Source of the DNA: CAXMQS01 sp036446035
Lineage (GTDB): Bacteria > Actinomycetota > Acidimicrobiia > Spongiisociales > JAOTWH01
Assembly (NCBI GenBank): GCA_036446035.1
Contig: JAZFSG010000063.1
Location: forward strand, 1 to 21,771
Length of the DNA stretch: 21,771 bases
Reading direction: 5' to 3'
In this document: one piece after another, positions 21,562-21,771 of the stretch
Layout: the number at the start of each line of letters is the position of its first letter
Numbering within the stretch: position 1 is the stretch's first letter
The notes under the pieces: model-generated
Told to the model about the DNA's origin: nothing
Database searches by the model: none
Seen by the model: only the letters and a program-made list of their open reading frames with translations
Program-made: the position numbers and the translations under genes

Positions 21562-21714
21562 TGCCCCCGGCAGTGCGAGGGGCCCAAGACATTCTCTCCA
21601 CATCTGTGCTCGAACGCGCTTGGGCCACTGTGATCCGCTCACTCATGGGCCCCTCGTCGAACCTGCGCACCCGGCTCCGGAGGCCAGTGCTCTAATCCCC
21701 TGAGCTACGGGGGC
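21562..21714 (-). pseudogene. Second tRNA-Arg(CCG) copy interrupted in the T-loop
   Basis: From 21714 down to 21657 this copy is identical to the intact tRNA from the 5' end through the T-stem and TTCGA. Then follow about 83 foreign bases. After them comes CTGC-CGGGGGC (21573-21563), the T-stem 3' strand and acceptor 3' strand. All stems of a tRNA are thus present except for the last T-stem pair next to the loop. Without removal of the insert the RNA would not be a normal tRNA, so I call it a pseudogene provisionally. Confidence 0.6.
21576..21656. other. 81-bp segment with 11-bp perfect terminal inverted repeats
   Basis: CGAGGGGCCCA (21576-21586) and TGGGCCCCTCG (21646-21656) are perfect inverted repeats that frame the extra sequence within the second tRNA copy. 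Inside lie a second inverted pair, GGCCCAAG / CTTGGGCC, and small stems such as GTGA/TCAC and CACA/TGTG. There is no reading frame of note and no obvious target-site duplication. It may be a MITE-like insertion, an intervening sequence, or an assembly artefact. Confidence 0.6.
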
Positions 21715-21771
21715 GTTGAGGCAATAGTACAAGCGGCCTTGATCCATGCGGGGGGTCCGAATCCTGCCCCC

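Larger units (their letters stand above)
21438..21771. repeat. Tandem repeat units containing tRNA-Arg
   Basis: Positions 21452-21550 are identical over 99 bases to 21657-21755. After a G-run of 8 versus 6 bases, another 16 bases match, up to the window end. The 11-mer GCCCCCGGCAG recurs at 21438 and 21563, and its first six bases again at 21766. The plain unit is therefore about 125 bp (tRNA plus a 53-bp spacer). Unit 2 carries about 80 extra bases and a third unit seems to start at the edge. Contig-end misassembly is possible. Confidence 0.75.

Noticed and set aside
21541..21573. G-run, T-loop-like TCCGAAT and C-run read as the 3' half of a plus-strand tRNA
   Set aside because: The T-stem does not pair (GGGGG against CCTGC) and no D or anticodon arm lies upstream; it is better seen as spacer of the tandem unit.
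21213..21587. 124-codon frame covering the argS start, the spacer and the tRNA
   Set aside because: It includes a translated tRNA (the typical PVAQGIRALASGAGCAGSNPAGG pattern is split over its arms) and overlaps argS in another frame.
1..21771. CRISPR array, transposase, phage or defence genes
   Set aside because: No spaced direct repeats, integrase, transposase or toxin-antitoxin-like frames were seen; all genes fit a housekeeping cluster.

Overview
The window is a GC-rich bacterial chromosome segment in which every convincing gene lies on the minus strand. Read in the direction of transcription (from high to low coordinates), it runs: tRNA-Arg(CCG) - argS - hom - thrC - transaldolase - rho - rpmE - DUF1385 protein - prfA - prmC - tsaC - small membrane protein - glyA - atpZ-like - atpI-like - atpB-E-F-H-A-G-D-C - thioredoxin - SRPBCC protein - polyprenyl-phosphate sugar transferase (cut by the window edge). 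The argS/hom/thrC/rho/rpmE/prfA/prmC/tsaC/atp backbone is the classical actinobacterial order. Together with high GC, GTG/TTG starts, -10 hexamers placed as in leaderless transcripts, and an Arg/Asn-rich insertion in Rho, it suggests an Actinomycetota genome, probably a deep-branching class such as Acidimicrobiia (class is inference). lysA and thrB, usual in this cluster in mycobacteria, are absent. Transaldolase, DUF1385 and glyA sit where they do in Firmicutes.

Region by region. 21771-21437: tandem tRNA-Arg units; the inner copy is intact, while the second is split in its T-loop by an ~80-bp self-complementary segment. 21277-19637: argS, followed by a 13-bp perfect stem-loop. 19479-17165: hom and thrC, overlapping by 4 bp (aspartate to threonine). 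16915-11557: transaldolase, Rho, L31, DUF1385, RF1 and the RF1 methyltransferase, tightly packed (gaps of 14 bp or less); this is a transcription-termination and translation-termination block. 11392-9006: tsaC, a membrane protein and glyA. 8942-1967: a complete F1Fo ATP synthase operon with two small membrane accessory genes. 1901-1: thioredoxin, SRPBCC protein, sugar transferase. No spacer exceeds about 250 bp.

The genes are ordinary housekeeping; the unusual signals are mostly non-coding. They are: (1) an 18-bp perfect palindrome matching the CRP-type TGTGA-N6-TCACA consensus directly in front of the ATP synthase operon, on top of the predicted transcription start; (2) an atpH reading frame with no ATG/GTG/TTG before codon 96, so that a CTG start is the best reading; (3) the interrupted tandem tRNA-Arg copy at the right edge; (4) heptad-periodic RGCY-NNN repeats in four of the intergenic spacers; (5) an 18-bp tandem repeat coding the NRNRGD units of Rho. 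I do not see a defence island, CRISPR array, transposase or prophage here.
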